A DNA stretch of 64,000 bases from Epiperipatus broadwayi (lineage: Eukaryota; Onychophora; Udeonychophora; Euonychophora; Peripatidae): positions 12,810,385 to 12,874,384 of the forward strand of contig JAQFVV010000020.1 of NCBI GenBank assembly GCA_028023455.1, in the 5' to 3' direction. Of this stretch, positions 12,715 to 23,092 are shown in pieces. The notes under the pieces are model-generated. The model worked only from the letters and a program-made list of their open reading frames with translations. It was not told the origin of the DNA and made no database searches. Position 1 is the first letter of the stretch. Each line of letters opens with the position of its first letter. Position numbers and translations under genes: made by a program.

Positions 12715-14608
12715 CATGTTCATTATCATCAATCTTTATTTTCTTCTATTGAAAAATCCATTGAACATTACTTTAATCCTTTTAACATTTCACTTTAATC
12801 TAACTTTCATCTGATAACTCTTGCAACATTTTTTGAAGCTCTAAAGTATTATATGCAAAAACAACTACAACATCTGTTAAAATCTAGATGGCTTAAATAA
12901 TCTCCATTTAATATTATTCCCTTAGCTTCACATTTTAATCTGCAAAATACTTCTTGCAAAACTGCTTGTACAATGTTTTGGAGATATGGAGTCATTATGT
13001 CATATATCCTTCTCAATGTTAATCTTTTTGATATCATTATGTTGCTGTTGTATTTTTATAAATATTCTTCAGAATATGACAATATCCAGAGTCTATACCT
13101 TGATGAGACAATTCTTTGATTACTGAAGAAATCCTTATATAGAAACAAATGTCTTTTCATAATCTACAAGTTCAAAGCACAATGGCAACTCATATTCATT
13201 GATCTTTTCTATAACTTCTCTCAATCCTTGGATATGATCCACTTATATGAAAACCACTTTTAAACCCAGCTTGTTCTTTTGTTAGGTTAAAATCTAATGT
13301 TCGCTGTAGATAAGTTGTAATTATTTTGGAAAACAAAATTATACAAAACTGATAAAAAAACTGATGGTCTGTATTTTCTAATATCTTTTTTATTAAATAT
13401 TGATACTGCATTCTTCCAATCATCTAGTACATCCTCATCATTTAGACATTTGATAGACAACTTTGCCAATTTTTTTCCTATTTCTTCTGCTTCTTTTAAG
13501 ATATTGATTATAATTTCATCATTACCTGGAGCTTTACTATTTTTCATAAATTTAATTGCATGTCTCACTTCTTCATTTAAAATTGGGGACAATTCAGAAA
13601 ATGTCTTAGTTGTAGGACATACTTTTTCTTATTCTTTACTGCTATATAAATCTAGATATCATCTTTCTTTTTAGAAAAGGTTCCATCTTTTTTTATTGCA
13701 GAAATAAGTTTCCTACAATACCAAATGTTGTTTCACCCACTTGAGACTTTTATTCTCTTCTCCAGCTTTCCTTGTTAGTTCATAATTATTCTTTCTTATA
13801 AGATTATCAATTCTTTTTCAACTATTCAATCCTTCTTAATGCATTATTTTCAGATATCTTCATATTCTTTCTTTTCATCATAAATTGTCTTGCTTCAGTA
13901 GAAATTTTACTGGTCAAATGCTGCTTTTTGGTATCAGCTATCTTTGTGTAATTTTAGAAGTGCATCAGTTATCTTCCTATTGATTTTGTTCAAATCTGAA
14001 TCATGTTAAAATCTGTTAATATTTCTGAAGATTAGCAATATCAATTATAAAAATTGTCCTTTTAGAATAATTTTTGTCTCTCTAGTTTTGCATTAATATG
14101 TATCTTACATCTCACTAATCGATGATTACTTTCTGCATTGAAATTTATTAAGCATATTACAATCTTGAAATGCATATTTTCTGTTAGTCAAAAGTAAACA
14201 CCCAATTCTGCTGTATCTTCATTTGGATGCTTACATATCCATTTTCATTTTCTCAAAAAAAGAAATCAGAATAAAAACTCCATAATCTATTCACCTCTTT
14301 CATTTCTATCACTATAACCTACAGCCTTTTCAACTTTCAATTGTTTAATAATTTAGCATTAAAATCTCCCATGACAATCATAAAATGTTGTTTTGTGTGA
14401 TCAAAAGTCTTTTGTACATCATTTAAAAAATCCTCTCTATCTTGTCATCATAAGAAGAACTTGTTGTAGCATAAACCTGAATTATCTGTATTTTGATATC
14501 TGCTATTAAATTGAATAATTAATCTTGCTACTCTGTTTGATACACGATTAACCTCAATAAAGTTCTTTATAATGAATCCTACTCTACTTGTACTTCCAAT
14601 ATTTATTG
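12715..14608 (-). pseudogene. RTE-like LINE copy B, endonuclease and reverse transcriptase part
   Basis: Read on the minus strand, this continues a LINE polyprotein from the middle of the endonuclease to the palm of the reverse transcriptase. Visible pieces in order are TNIGSTSRVGFIIKNF (near 14,590), GDFNAK (near 14,370, in another frame), EEVRHAIKFMKNSKAPGN (near 13,560), LDDWKNAVS and KYRPS. A palm region around GDYLSHLDF follows near 12,890, where the FADD catalytic box is destroyed by a small indel. Frame changes and stops occur throughout. The copy stops near 12,715, before the last ~600 bp present in the copy at 27.9 kb. Loss of the 3' end is not explained by 5' truncation and points to a later deletion. 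It is separated from its own 5' end by the ribozyme-bearing insertion. Confidence 0.85.
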
Positions 14609-14616
14609 CTTTATAA
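14609..14616. repeat. 8-bp target-site duplication, left copy
   Basis: CTTTATAA, identical to 16,001-16,008. Joining the LINE across the two copies recreates the sequence of the uninterrupted LINE near 28,000, which has CTTTTATAA (minus-strand reading) at this point. The duplication is therefore supported by a paralogous empty site and not only by flanking identity. Confidence 0.9.
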
Positions 14617-14661
14617 ATGTTATATATAGAGCTTGCAAAATAATTTATTAACAAGCTTTGA

Positions 14662-14724
14662 TAATATCCTCAACCCCAGACTGGTTTCTGCTTCTGGCAT
14701 CATCAGTGAGGTGCCAGGATATTC
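14662..14724 (-). ncRNA. Hammerhead ribozyme 1
   Basis: Read on the minus strand. Stem I outer strand GAATATCCT (14,724-14,716) pairs with its partner at 14,670-14,663 at eight of nine positions. The inner stem I is CTCA with TGGG. The core reads CTGATGA, stem II TGC/GCA with loop CAGAA, then GAAA, a short stem III and GTC at 14,681-14,679. Stem III is ACCAGT, so one of its three pairs is a mismatch. All invariant core residues are present. Cleavage would fall after the C of GTC. Confidence 0.85.
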
Positions 14725-14884
14725 AGCATTAGATTAAAAATACTAGGACAAGCCCAGCACTTTATCTAATGTATAACTAACTATTGGGTAGAATATCTGA
14801 AATGTCAGACATTCATGTCTTCCAATCCAGCTATCTAATTCAAATAGCCATATGGGACTGAACTAAGTTCAGATACACCATATA

Positions 14885-15153
14885 CTAACCTGTTTGTTGT
14901 GATATGACTAACAGTTAATGCATATACTAACCTGTTTGCTGTGATATTACTAACAGTTGTTTGCTGTGATATTACTAACAGTTGGTGCATATACTAACCT
15001 GTTTGCTGTGATATTACTAACAGTTGAATGCATTTGGAATATTTAAATAAAATTAAACTTTTCTAAAGACATTCAACACACATATTAGATGATGGAAATA
15101 GTCCAATATAAAAATATAGCTAGAACACCATTATCACAAAACTTCAGAAAAAC
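14885..15153. mobile_element. Nested insertion with 42-bp minisatellite (family F copy 3)
   Basis: This 269-bp segment interrupts a retrozyme unit and is flanked by the 10-bp direct repeat ACACCATATA (14,875-14,884 and 15,154-15,163). Its left half, from about 14,882 to 15,031, consists of three to four copies of a unit of about 42 bp built on TACTAACCTGTTTGCTGTG followed by ATATTACTAACAGTTG; one copy is shortened. Its right half (15,032-15,153) matches the fold-back repeats at 33.6 and 56.2 kb, including ACATTCAACACAC, GATGGAAATAGTCCAA and a CATTATCACAAAACTTCAG end. It contains no hammerhead core and no coding frame. Confidence 0.75.
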
Positions 15154-15324
15154 ACACCATATATTATATTAATAGCTTTAGCAATATAAAATCACCAAAG
15201 CCTTAATAGTAAAAAATAAAATGATAAAAAATCAAGTCAGATGTCACATGACCTAATTTAATAAAGCTGGTATTTACAAATGTTATATATAGAGCTTGCA
15301 AAATAAGCTCTTAACAAGCTTTGA

Positions 15325-15387
15325 GAATATTCTTAACCCCAGACCAGTTTCTGCATCTGGTGTCGTCAGTGAGGTGCCAGGATATTC
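15325..15387 (-). ncRNA. Hammerhead ribozyme 2 (decayed)
   Basis: Minus-strand reading has GAATATCCT, CTCA, CTGACGA, an 11-nt stem II segment CACCAGATGCA, GAAA, CTG, GTC at 15,344-15,342, then TGGGG. The core residues are intact, but stem II is weakened: CAC no longer pairs with GCA. Outer stem I has two changes (AGAATATTC). Probably inactive or poorly active. Its position relative to ribozyme 1, after removing the nested insertion, gives a unit of about 384 nt. Confidence 0.75.
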
Positions 15388-15826
15388 AGCTTTAGATTAA
15401 AAATGCTAGGACAAGCCCAGCACTTTATCTAATGTATAACTATTGGGTAAAAAATCTGAAATTGTCAGACATCCATATGTCTTCCAATCCAGTCTGGGGT
15501 TGAGAATATTCTCAAAGCTTGTTAAAAGCTTATTTTGCAAGCTCTATATATAACATTTGTAAATATGAGCTTTATTAAATTAGGTCATGTGATATCTGAT
15601 TTGATTTTTTATCATTTTATTTTTTGCTATTAAGGCTTTGGTGATTTTATATTGCTAAAGCTATTAATATATGCTGTAGCTGAACTTAGTTCAGTCCCTT
15701 ATGGCTATTTGAGTTAGATAGCTGGATTGAAAGACATATGGATGTCTGACAATTTCAGATTTTCTACCCAATAGTTATACATTAGATAAAATTCTGAAAT
15801 TGTCTTAGTATTTTTAATCTAAAGCT

Positions 15827-15889
15827 GAATATCCTGGCACCTCACTGACGATGCCAGAAGCAGAAACCGGTCTGGGATTGAGGATATTC
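15827..15889 (+). ncRNA. Hammerhead ribozyme 3 (best preserved)
   Basis: Plus strand. The outer stem I pairs perfectly, 15,827-15,835 with 15,881-15,889 (9 bp). An internal loop GGCAC/ATTG follows, then inner stem I, CTCA 15,841-15,844 with TGGG 15,873-15,876, including one G-U pair. The core CTGACGA is at 15,845-15,851. Stem II is TGC 15,852-15,854 with GCA 15,860-15,862 and loop CAGAA. GAAA is at 15,863-15,866 and GTC at 15,870-15,872. Stem III is the palindrome ACCGGT, too short to close as an ordinary hairpin, which favours a dimeric (double) hammerhead. Predicted cleavage is after 15,872. Confidence 0.9.
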
Positions 15890-16000
15890 TCAAAGCTTGT
15901 TAAGAGCTTATTTTTCAAGCTCTATATATAACATTTGCAAATACCAGCTTTATTAAATTAGATCATGTGACATCTGACTTGATTTTTTATCATTTTATTC

Positions 16001-16008
16001 CTTTATAA
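16001..16008. repeat. 8-bp target-site duplication, right copy
   Basis: CTTTATAA, identical to 14,609-14,616; it closes the ribozyme-bearing insertion. Confidence 0.9.
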
Positions 16009-16200
16009 TACAGTGCATATCCATTTTTAAAGTTATTTATCTCTTCACCTTTTCTTCTAACATAACATGGTAAATAATGTCCCATTTAATATGAGACAGT
16101 TCTTCTTCCAATTCATGCAAACTTCTTTCACTTGAAAGTGATCGGCAATTGTAATTTCAATAAAATGTCACCATTAAATGGCATCCTGGATTTGCAACCA
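16009..16200 (-). pseudogene. RTE-like LINE copy B, 5' endonuclease part
   Basis: The N-terminal end of the LINE polyprotein whose remainder lies left of the insertion. The minus strand reads NYNCRSLSSERSLHELEEE followed by LSHIKWDII, equivalent to the residues before and at the start of the endonuclease in the copy at 27.87 kb. A frameshift follows, then the frame runs to a TTATAAAG that is one edge of the 8-bp duplication. Upstream, around 16,150-16,230, the sequence is still non-random (QPRK-like leader), so the element may start a little further right. Confidence 0.8.
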
Positions 16201-18361
16201 GAAGATTCTTAGCACCCTTGGCTTTCAGCCATTATTTATTTATTTGCCTGTCATGATTGTAAATATCTATTAGAAAAAAATTAATTCACACACACATTCA
16301 TTCTGCCTTCAAGAAAACTCAACTGATTACATTTAAGAGGTAACAAGAAAATGAGAAGGATAACCATCTTGTTACTTGATATTAAATTCAGATGTAAAAG
16401 GCCAATAAACTTATGACACTGATTAATGCCTGTTGGAGAGCAGCCCATCCAAGTTGATATGCTATATGAGTAATCATATTTTATAACAGCTGCAGTAACA
16501 AGAACATGGAGTGGACATTAGGAATTTACTCTGCTTGATTTATTTAGGGCTTCCAAGAGGAATCAAAGGGTTCTCTTTCAGTTAACAGCAAATCCCTTTC
16601 TGCAGCCTTAAAATAGATACAATAAAATGTATCTCTGCATTCATTACTCTACTGCTGTATAAAATAGTCAAATGCAACATTTCCCATTATATTTTTAGGG
16701 GAAGGAGTTAAAAAAATAAATAAATAACCGTTGCTTCATTTGTAAGTGATGATGATGAGCAGTATCCGTATTCTTAAATGTTTATATTATTTGATATATA
16801 AATATTAATTAAATCCAAGATATATATGCAAAATTCTTTTTAAATAAAAACCTATGACATGAAGCAGACAATCATTTGAATGTTTCCTACTATTTAACAA
16901 CAATAGTGACCTCCTTTGTTCTAACATCGCATGACCTATTTTTAAATTTCCCAAAAAAAAAAAAAAAAAGCTCTACGACCACTTGTTTCAAAGCTAGTGA
17001 CAAGAACATCTAAAGTTAGTTCTATTGATTGCTTCTAAACTTTTTTCTTTTTTTTTGGACGAGGTCATCATAAAATAGCCCTGCAAAATTCAAATATCCT
17101 CTCTTTGATGTAAAACAACAAGATGTTCAAACAGATGATTTGACTAATGTACAACAAGTAGTTCAAGTGTTTGCACTGGAAAAAATAGAGAGTAAAAAAT
17201 GATAACAATAGAATTTAATTGGATTGACCTTTGACATATCAGCATGTTGGTAAAATGTTTTTAAACAAAAACTTTTCAAAAGTTTTATCTTTTTAACAAA
17301 TTATATTCTTCTTTTGTAAAAACTATTAAACTAAAAATTAATTTTTACAGTGAGTTCTGTTTGCTTCATTTTAATTAAGGTCTACCAGTTATATCGTCAT
17401 TAATAATTATTTTTCTGGTCCCACATACACATAAGATTACACATTCAAGTCTTTCTATTAATTGCTTTATATTTCAAAAATCATACAGCATTTCTCTATA
17501 AATTTCTATTTAGGTTTGAGTTATATAATCCCCAAGTAATAGAGTACCTTATTATAAACTCTATAAATTCGGAGTATACTGTAAATATAATGAAATTTCA
17601 TATTTACTTAGATTCAAAACACTAGAAACGAATTTCAATTCTGTCTCTGATAATTAATAACTTGGAAAATATAAAAAAATTAAAGACTTATAAACATATT
17701 AATAATAAACTACCGGTTTAAAAAATAGAGAGAAACATTTGCCAGAATAAAACAATTTCAACTTTATTACTATTATTTTGTTAAAAGACCATAAAAAAAA
17801 AAACCCTCAATTTTACAATAATGTCTACAATTGAAAATTATAATAAAAATTTGTAGCTTAAAAATACATGCAGAATAAATTTTACTAAAACAATTATGTT
17901 CAATTCATTAAGTTTTTCTAGAAATATTGTAGTTAGTAAAAGAAAATCGAGAAAGTAAATAATTATGTTTATTTAGATGAAGTGATATCAAATGAACATT
18001 ATATATAAACACATTTGATATTTTTTAAATTTCTTTTTCAATGAATACTGAAATTAATCTATATATAATATCCAACAAAGGCAAATTTTATATCCTATAC
18101 TATTTCTTTGCTCTTTATTAATCCTATCTTTAGTAATATTAAGTAGACTATTTAAATATGCTATATACAACATTAGCATGCTCAGACCAGATACTACGTC
18201 TTTTGAAAATATAATGTAATTAAACTTATTTTTATTTTACTACTGATATTATTTTATACTGTGTAATATTTTCATTTTTATTATTTACTTTTACATTATA
18301 TGTCATTCCTAGACAAAAAAAAAACACATCTTAAAACAGCTTTTTATATATATATATAAAA
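16201..18361. other. AT-rich stretch, no gene seen
   Basis: No supportable gene. The part at 16,400-16,700 is more complex than average and may be the 5' leader of the LINE or unrelated unique sequence. An A17 run sits near 16,953. Confidence 0.55.
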
Positions 18362-18456
18362 GGAACTTTAGTCGAGAGGTCAGCGTGACTGCCTTGCACT
18401 TGCAGGCAGTTGCCCGGGTTGCGGGTTCGCGTCCCGGCCGATGCTATGACACTTAA
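18362..18456 (+). mobile_element. tRNA-derived SINE, copy 1
   Basis: A tRNA-like head of about 85 bp carries an A box at about 18,369-18,380 (TTAGTCGAGAGG) and a B box at 18,424-18,434 (GGTTCGCGTCC), followed by a short A-rich tail. The middle contains the inverted pair ACTGCC/GGCAGT in place of a standard anticodon arm, and the A box resembles class II (Ser/Leu) tRNAs. It is far more GC-rich than its surroundings. I call it a SINE and not a tRNA gene because the acceptor stem does not pair, the anticodon loop is abnormal, and a second copy on the other strand shares its non-tRNA tail ATGCTATGACAC. Confidence 0.75.
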
Positions 18457-21400
18457 AAAAAAAACTATATGTTCTTTCTTTTTGCTACAAGCTTTATATA
18501 TAAAATATAATCAAAGTGTTCACGAGATGTGGTTGCAGTTATATATAAATATTTTAATGTCTTATTATTATTTTTCTCCATTATCCATTTAAAATTATTT
18601 AGTGTATTTAAATTTTCCTACAATTATTAGACAAACAAAAATTAGAGATGATATTGTGCTATCACTTAATATAAAAGGGTTATATAGTTCAAAGATAGAA
18701 AAAGTTAACAAAAAATTATGGCGAACACATTAAAAAAAAATTAATTTCTACATAAATACATGCATTAAAATTTATATATAAAATTATTGTTGCTAGTTGT
18801 AAAGATAACTATTATGGCTCTGTCATATGTGCTCCAAATATATAATTATATATTGGCAGTTTATGTAAAAAAAAATTACAAAGTGGAAAATGATAATAGC
18901 ACAATATATATTAGATAAGTAGATGATGTATTTTGGCATGAAAAAAAGAGCAAATATGTAAACTAAAGGAAAAAAAATAAAGCAAATAATTTGAAATGGA
19001 AAGTGGAAAATAAATTAAAATATTTACTTATAATTATAAGTAGATCTGATTAAACACTTTGATTATAAGTTGTATATAAAGCCAACCGAGGAAGGAAAAT
19101 ATGTACACGCTAACTCTAAAGTTCATTTTATGATGTATAAAATGACTGAATTAAAATGTATTTTATTATTATCTAGGAATGACAAATTTTATCAGTATAT
19201 AAATGATAAAAATGAACACAATATACATTATACATAAAGAAAATGATGATAATAGGTTAAGACATTGCATATAGTGAAGAGATTATAGGAAATCAAAAAT
19301 GAAATTAAATAAAAATGGCTTTCAATACCTTATAATGCAAAAGGAAACAATACAGAGAAAAAAAAATCGTTCTGAGTATTATAATATTTGTGTAGAGTGT
19401 ACCAACCAATTTAAATAGCTACTTAATAATATTAAAGGCAGATTAATAAAGAAAATAATATTTATAAATTATCTATGTGGAATGTCATATATTGATCAAT
19501 CTTAGTGTTCAAATAGTAGAGAATTAAAACAAATAATGCACAAATGTCTGTGTTTAAAAAAACATAAACTAAAATGTAATGGAAAGTTTGTTTGCAATTT
19601 GGTTAAAATAAAAAGTATTACTTAAGAAAAGTAATAAAAAAAGAGAAATAAAAAAGAAGCTATTTTCATTAATAGAGAAAATATACAATCGTCAATAAGC
19701 TAATATGGAAATTGAATAAGCATGAAGAATAAAGTGAAATAGTACATTATGAGAGTTAATGTTTTTATTTTAAGATTATATGCTGTTGATATGGATGATG
19801 TTTCAGTAAATGAAAGCAAGCTTCTGCAATTTACTTCCTATTTCTTGTTTTCAAATTTAAATGACATCATGACTTATTTATTTATTTAATAATAATTAAT
19901 AAATATTAATGAATATTCTCATATTTAACATTGTTGATTTAATATTATGTGTGACATTAGTGAGGATGTTTATTATCTTCTAAATACAATTATTTATTTA
20001 TTGTATATATGCAAAATGTTTTAAAATATAGTAAGCATAATTATATCTATTTAAAAATAATGATAAAAATCTAAATTTTAATTTTAATGGATAATCTTTT
20101 CTATAACATTATATAATTAACAAAAGTTAATAAGTATTGTACAACTACCTCTACATATAAATTTTATAATTAAATAACAACACAACAACATAATTTTGAT
20201 AAAGGCTCTTTTGATTTGATAAAAAAAAAATGTTCTTTTTTAAAATTAACTTAAAGCAGATAAATTAACATTAGAGATCTCTTCACCCTTTATTTTCTAA
20301 ATATAAAGGCTTTTTATTTTAGTTTTTGTAAAAAGAGTACTTTATTTTTAAAGATTTTTAATATAGTATATTAAAAAAGATAACAGCTATTACTAACAAC
20401 TCTTTAAAAAAAACAATTAGAAAGAAGTTATTTATAAAGACTTTCAACTTCAGAGTGGTGAAAGTTTGGACAGTTTTTATTCTTGATTTGCTCTTTGGAT
20501 AAAATAGTGATATAGCCATTTACTAATAAATTGAGTAGTTAACTGCATGGTTTATTTAGAAAAAAAATCTTAATCCTTCAATATGCTGACATTTTCATTG
20601 TTTTCCCTGGTAGCAATTTTTATAAATGTTCAACATCTGATTTTAGTATTTAAATCATTATTTTATATTAGAATTTAATAAACTGGACTTGATTTGTTAA
20701 AAATATAAGATTACAAACAAATCCTAAAAATCATATGTGAACTCTTCAAATATAGAAAAAAAATTACAAATAAAATATGCAGTGAGAACAATGACTTTTT
20801 TCCCCATTAGATGACTACTATAATACTGATGGAAAAATAAATTAATAAAATCTTTGTTGATTGAATTTCATTTGTAAAATGTGAAGGACTTAATATAAAG
20901 TCATCATAAATCTAAATTTCTGATCTAAAATTGTATTTGTAATTATTAAAATATCACAAAAGTGCTGTATTACTATGTTCCACTAACTGTTACTGATCAC
21001 ATTTCCTTTTTACCTTTACAATAAATTTCTTTAACTGCATTCTTAAAAAAGAAATCATTTTTGATTAAAATCATAGTGTAATCCTACATACTTTTATTTT
21101 TAAATAATTACTATATAAATATTTTGTAAAAATAATTATAAATATTTCAGCAAACTACAGAAAACATACAACTTCTTTTTTGTTTAACAATTAAAAGAGA
21201 AGTTTATAATTGATCTTTCAAAAAAACTACCATCAACAACATTCAGATGGTTTCATATGTTCTGTTATTTTTTTTGGCTGAGGATTTTTGTCCTCTTCAC
21301 ATTTTTGTGAACTAATAAGTTGATATATTTTAGACCCAGTTTCTGCCATCAAAATGAAAGCAAAACTGGCAAAATAGTGTGACAGGTAGCCACAGGAAAG

Positions 21401-22109
21401 TGGAGAAAATTTGAAGATCTACCAATGCCATCTCCAAATAAAGTACTTTGTGTGTATTAATGAGTTAGTTAATCCTGATAAAATCTTATTTTTTTTCCAA
21501 AATTTATACAACCTGAAATCAAACTCAAGTTACTGAAATGACAGGAAAAGGCTCTACCATGTACTATTGTGTTTTTTTAGTACGCTATATTATAAATACA
21601 TGCTATTTATTTTTAAAAATATTTTTTTAATTTCAATAAGTATTGTATATGTAGAAATATATAAAAATAAATGGGTGATTTTATCACAATTATAACCTCA
21701 ATTAAACAGGATTAACATTGACTTTATGAGAACATTGTACTTGTCCACTGATAATTCAATGCATAACATATAATAACCACATTCCACTCTTTTCACACTT
21801 TAAAGCAAAATATATTTATAATTCAATGATTGTGCCACTCTCTTGAAATCAATTAAACATAATGCCTAAAAACATCCTACCATAATTATTTTTGTCATCT
21901 TTTAACTCATTTCCACATTCATATTTGATAAATGATTCATTTTAAATTGTTTTCATTTTTGTAAATATTCCTTACCTCTATAGAAAATATATTAATGGAT
22001 TGCTACTTCTTTATTTTTTTAATTATATAGTTGGTTTTAGTGTATTTTTATTGATCTCATTCAAATGAATCATTTTCTAAATATGATATTTTTAAATGAT
22101 ATGTAGATT
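18457..22109. other. AT-rich stretch, no gene seen
   Basis: Very AT-rich and low in complexity for most of its length. No coding family, paired terminal repeat or RNA gene was recognised. Confidence 0.6.
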
Positions 22110-22580
22110 ATAGCTTAATTTCACTGGAGTAGTTCTGAAAGTAAGAAATACTAATTGTTAACACTGTCTTAATAGTCTCTATCTCTGTCAGCTTTACATT
22201 AATACTTATCTTACATCTTATTAATTCTCTTGTGCTGAATTTATTACACACAGTAAAATCATTTAATCAACATGTAATCTAATTCTGCTGAATCTTCATT
22301 TCAATGCAATTATCTTTATTCTTTTTTCTTCCAATTTTTATTCTAAACAAAATTTTAATACACTGTTTTTTAATTTTATTTACAAATGCTACAAGACTGT
22401 GTTTCTAATAATTTCTGTCTTTATATACAATTTAATAAAAGTATTTTCAACTTTCAAATATTAGCATTAAAATTTATCATGTCAATTTTAAAATATTCTT
22501 TAATTTATTCAAAAGCATTTTGAACAATAATATAAAAGGCATTCTATTATTCCTATACACAGAAATAATAAAAGTTAAGA
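22110..22580 (-). pseudogene. RTE-like LINE fragment (copy C), end of endonuclease
   Basis: The minus strand can be aligned with 14,060-14,450, the region covering the end of the endonuclease and the start of the linker. Shared words include the reverse complements of GCATTAAAATCTCCCATGA-type and CTTACATCT(C/T)A(C/T)TAAT sequence. Residues corresponding to a GDFNA box and to the INKFSTR..HRLVRC region can be guessed but are broken by many stops. It is the most decayed LINE copy in the window and lacks both ends. Confidence 0.55.
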
Positions 22581-22939
22581 CACTACTCCCTAGATTAGTC
22601 AACTACTGAATAAGGAAAGCTTATAATTTTCCTTTCTATTTTACATTATAGCTAAAAATAGCTAGATGCTGTCTATGAGTTGAGTGGCTAGCTAGAATCA
22701 CTATGACTATAGCTCATTGACTGAAAAGTCATAAATTTTCTTAAAACATTTCTGGATTCAAACCTTGGCCATAGCCATCATAATCAGATGCACTAATATA
22801 AAGCCTTTGCATATATAAAGTTTTTAATTCTAATAATAGTTGAATTCCTATACATCTGTAGAGTAACATAAATATATAAGCATCAGGCACTTGTGGCAGA
22901 TACACCTGGGAAATGCATGCATTCATAATCAACCTCAAA
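22581..22939. other. AT-rich stretch, no gene seen
   Basis: Nothing recognised; one 65-codon open frame on the minus strand has no family signature. Confidence 0.55.
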
Positions 22940-23092
22940 ATTATTATTATTATTTTTCAATAATAATATTTATTAATCATTTGGGTTATATTATTATTAT
23001 CATCACCATCATCATTATTATTATTTTGCACTTTAAATAAAAAAGAACAGAATTATTATCATTATTGTTGTTGTTCTTATTATTAATATTTT
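22940..23092. repeat. (ATT)n-rich simple repeats
   Basis: Three interrupted blocks of ATT/TTA/ATC trinucleotides within about 150 bp. Confidence 0.9.

Larger units (their letters stand above)
14617..16000. mobile_element. Multimeric retrozyme-like insertion with hammerhead ribozymes
   Basis: A 1,384-bp insertion inside LINE copy B. It is made of a unit of about 380 nt. From the left, about 1.3 units lie with the ribozyme on the minus strand. They are interrupted by a nested insertion at 14,885-15,163. The orientation then flips near 15,490, and about 1.3 units follow with the ribozyme on the plus strand. The full monomer between equivalent cleavage sites on the plus strand is 15,495-15,872, 378 nt. 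No protein is encoded. Each complete unit junction carries a hammerhead core. Short non-coding tandem units with hammerhead ribozymes are the hallmark of retrozymes, non-autonomous retroelements described in plants and animals and thought to move through circular RNA. The assignment rests on ribozyme structure and tandem layout; the sequence family itself is not one I recognise. Confidence 0.85.

Noticed and set aside
18362-18456. A functional tRNA gene
   Set aside because: The acceptor stem does not pair and the anticodon loop has the wrong size. A second diverged copy shares the non-tRNA tail.
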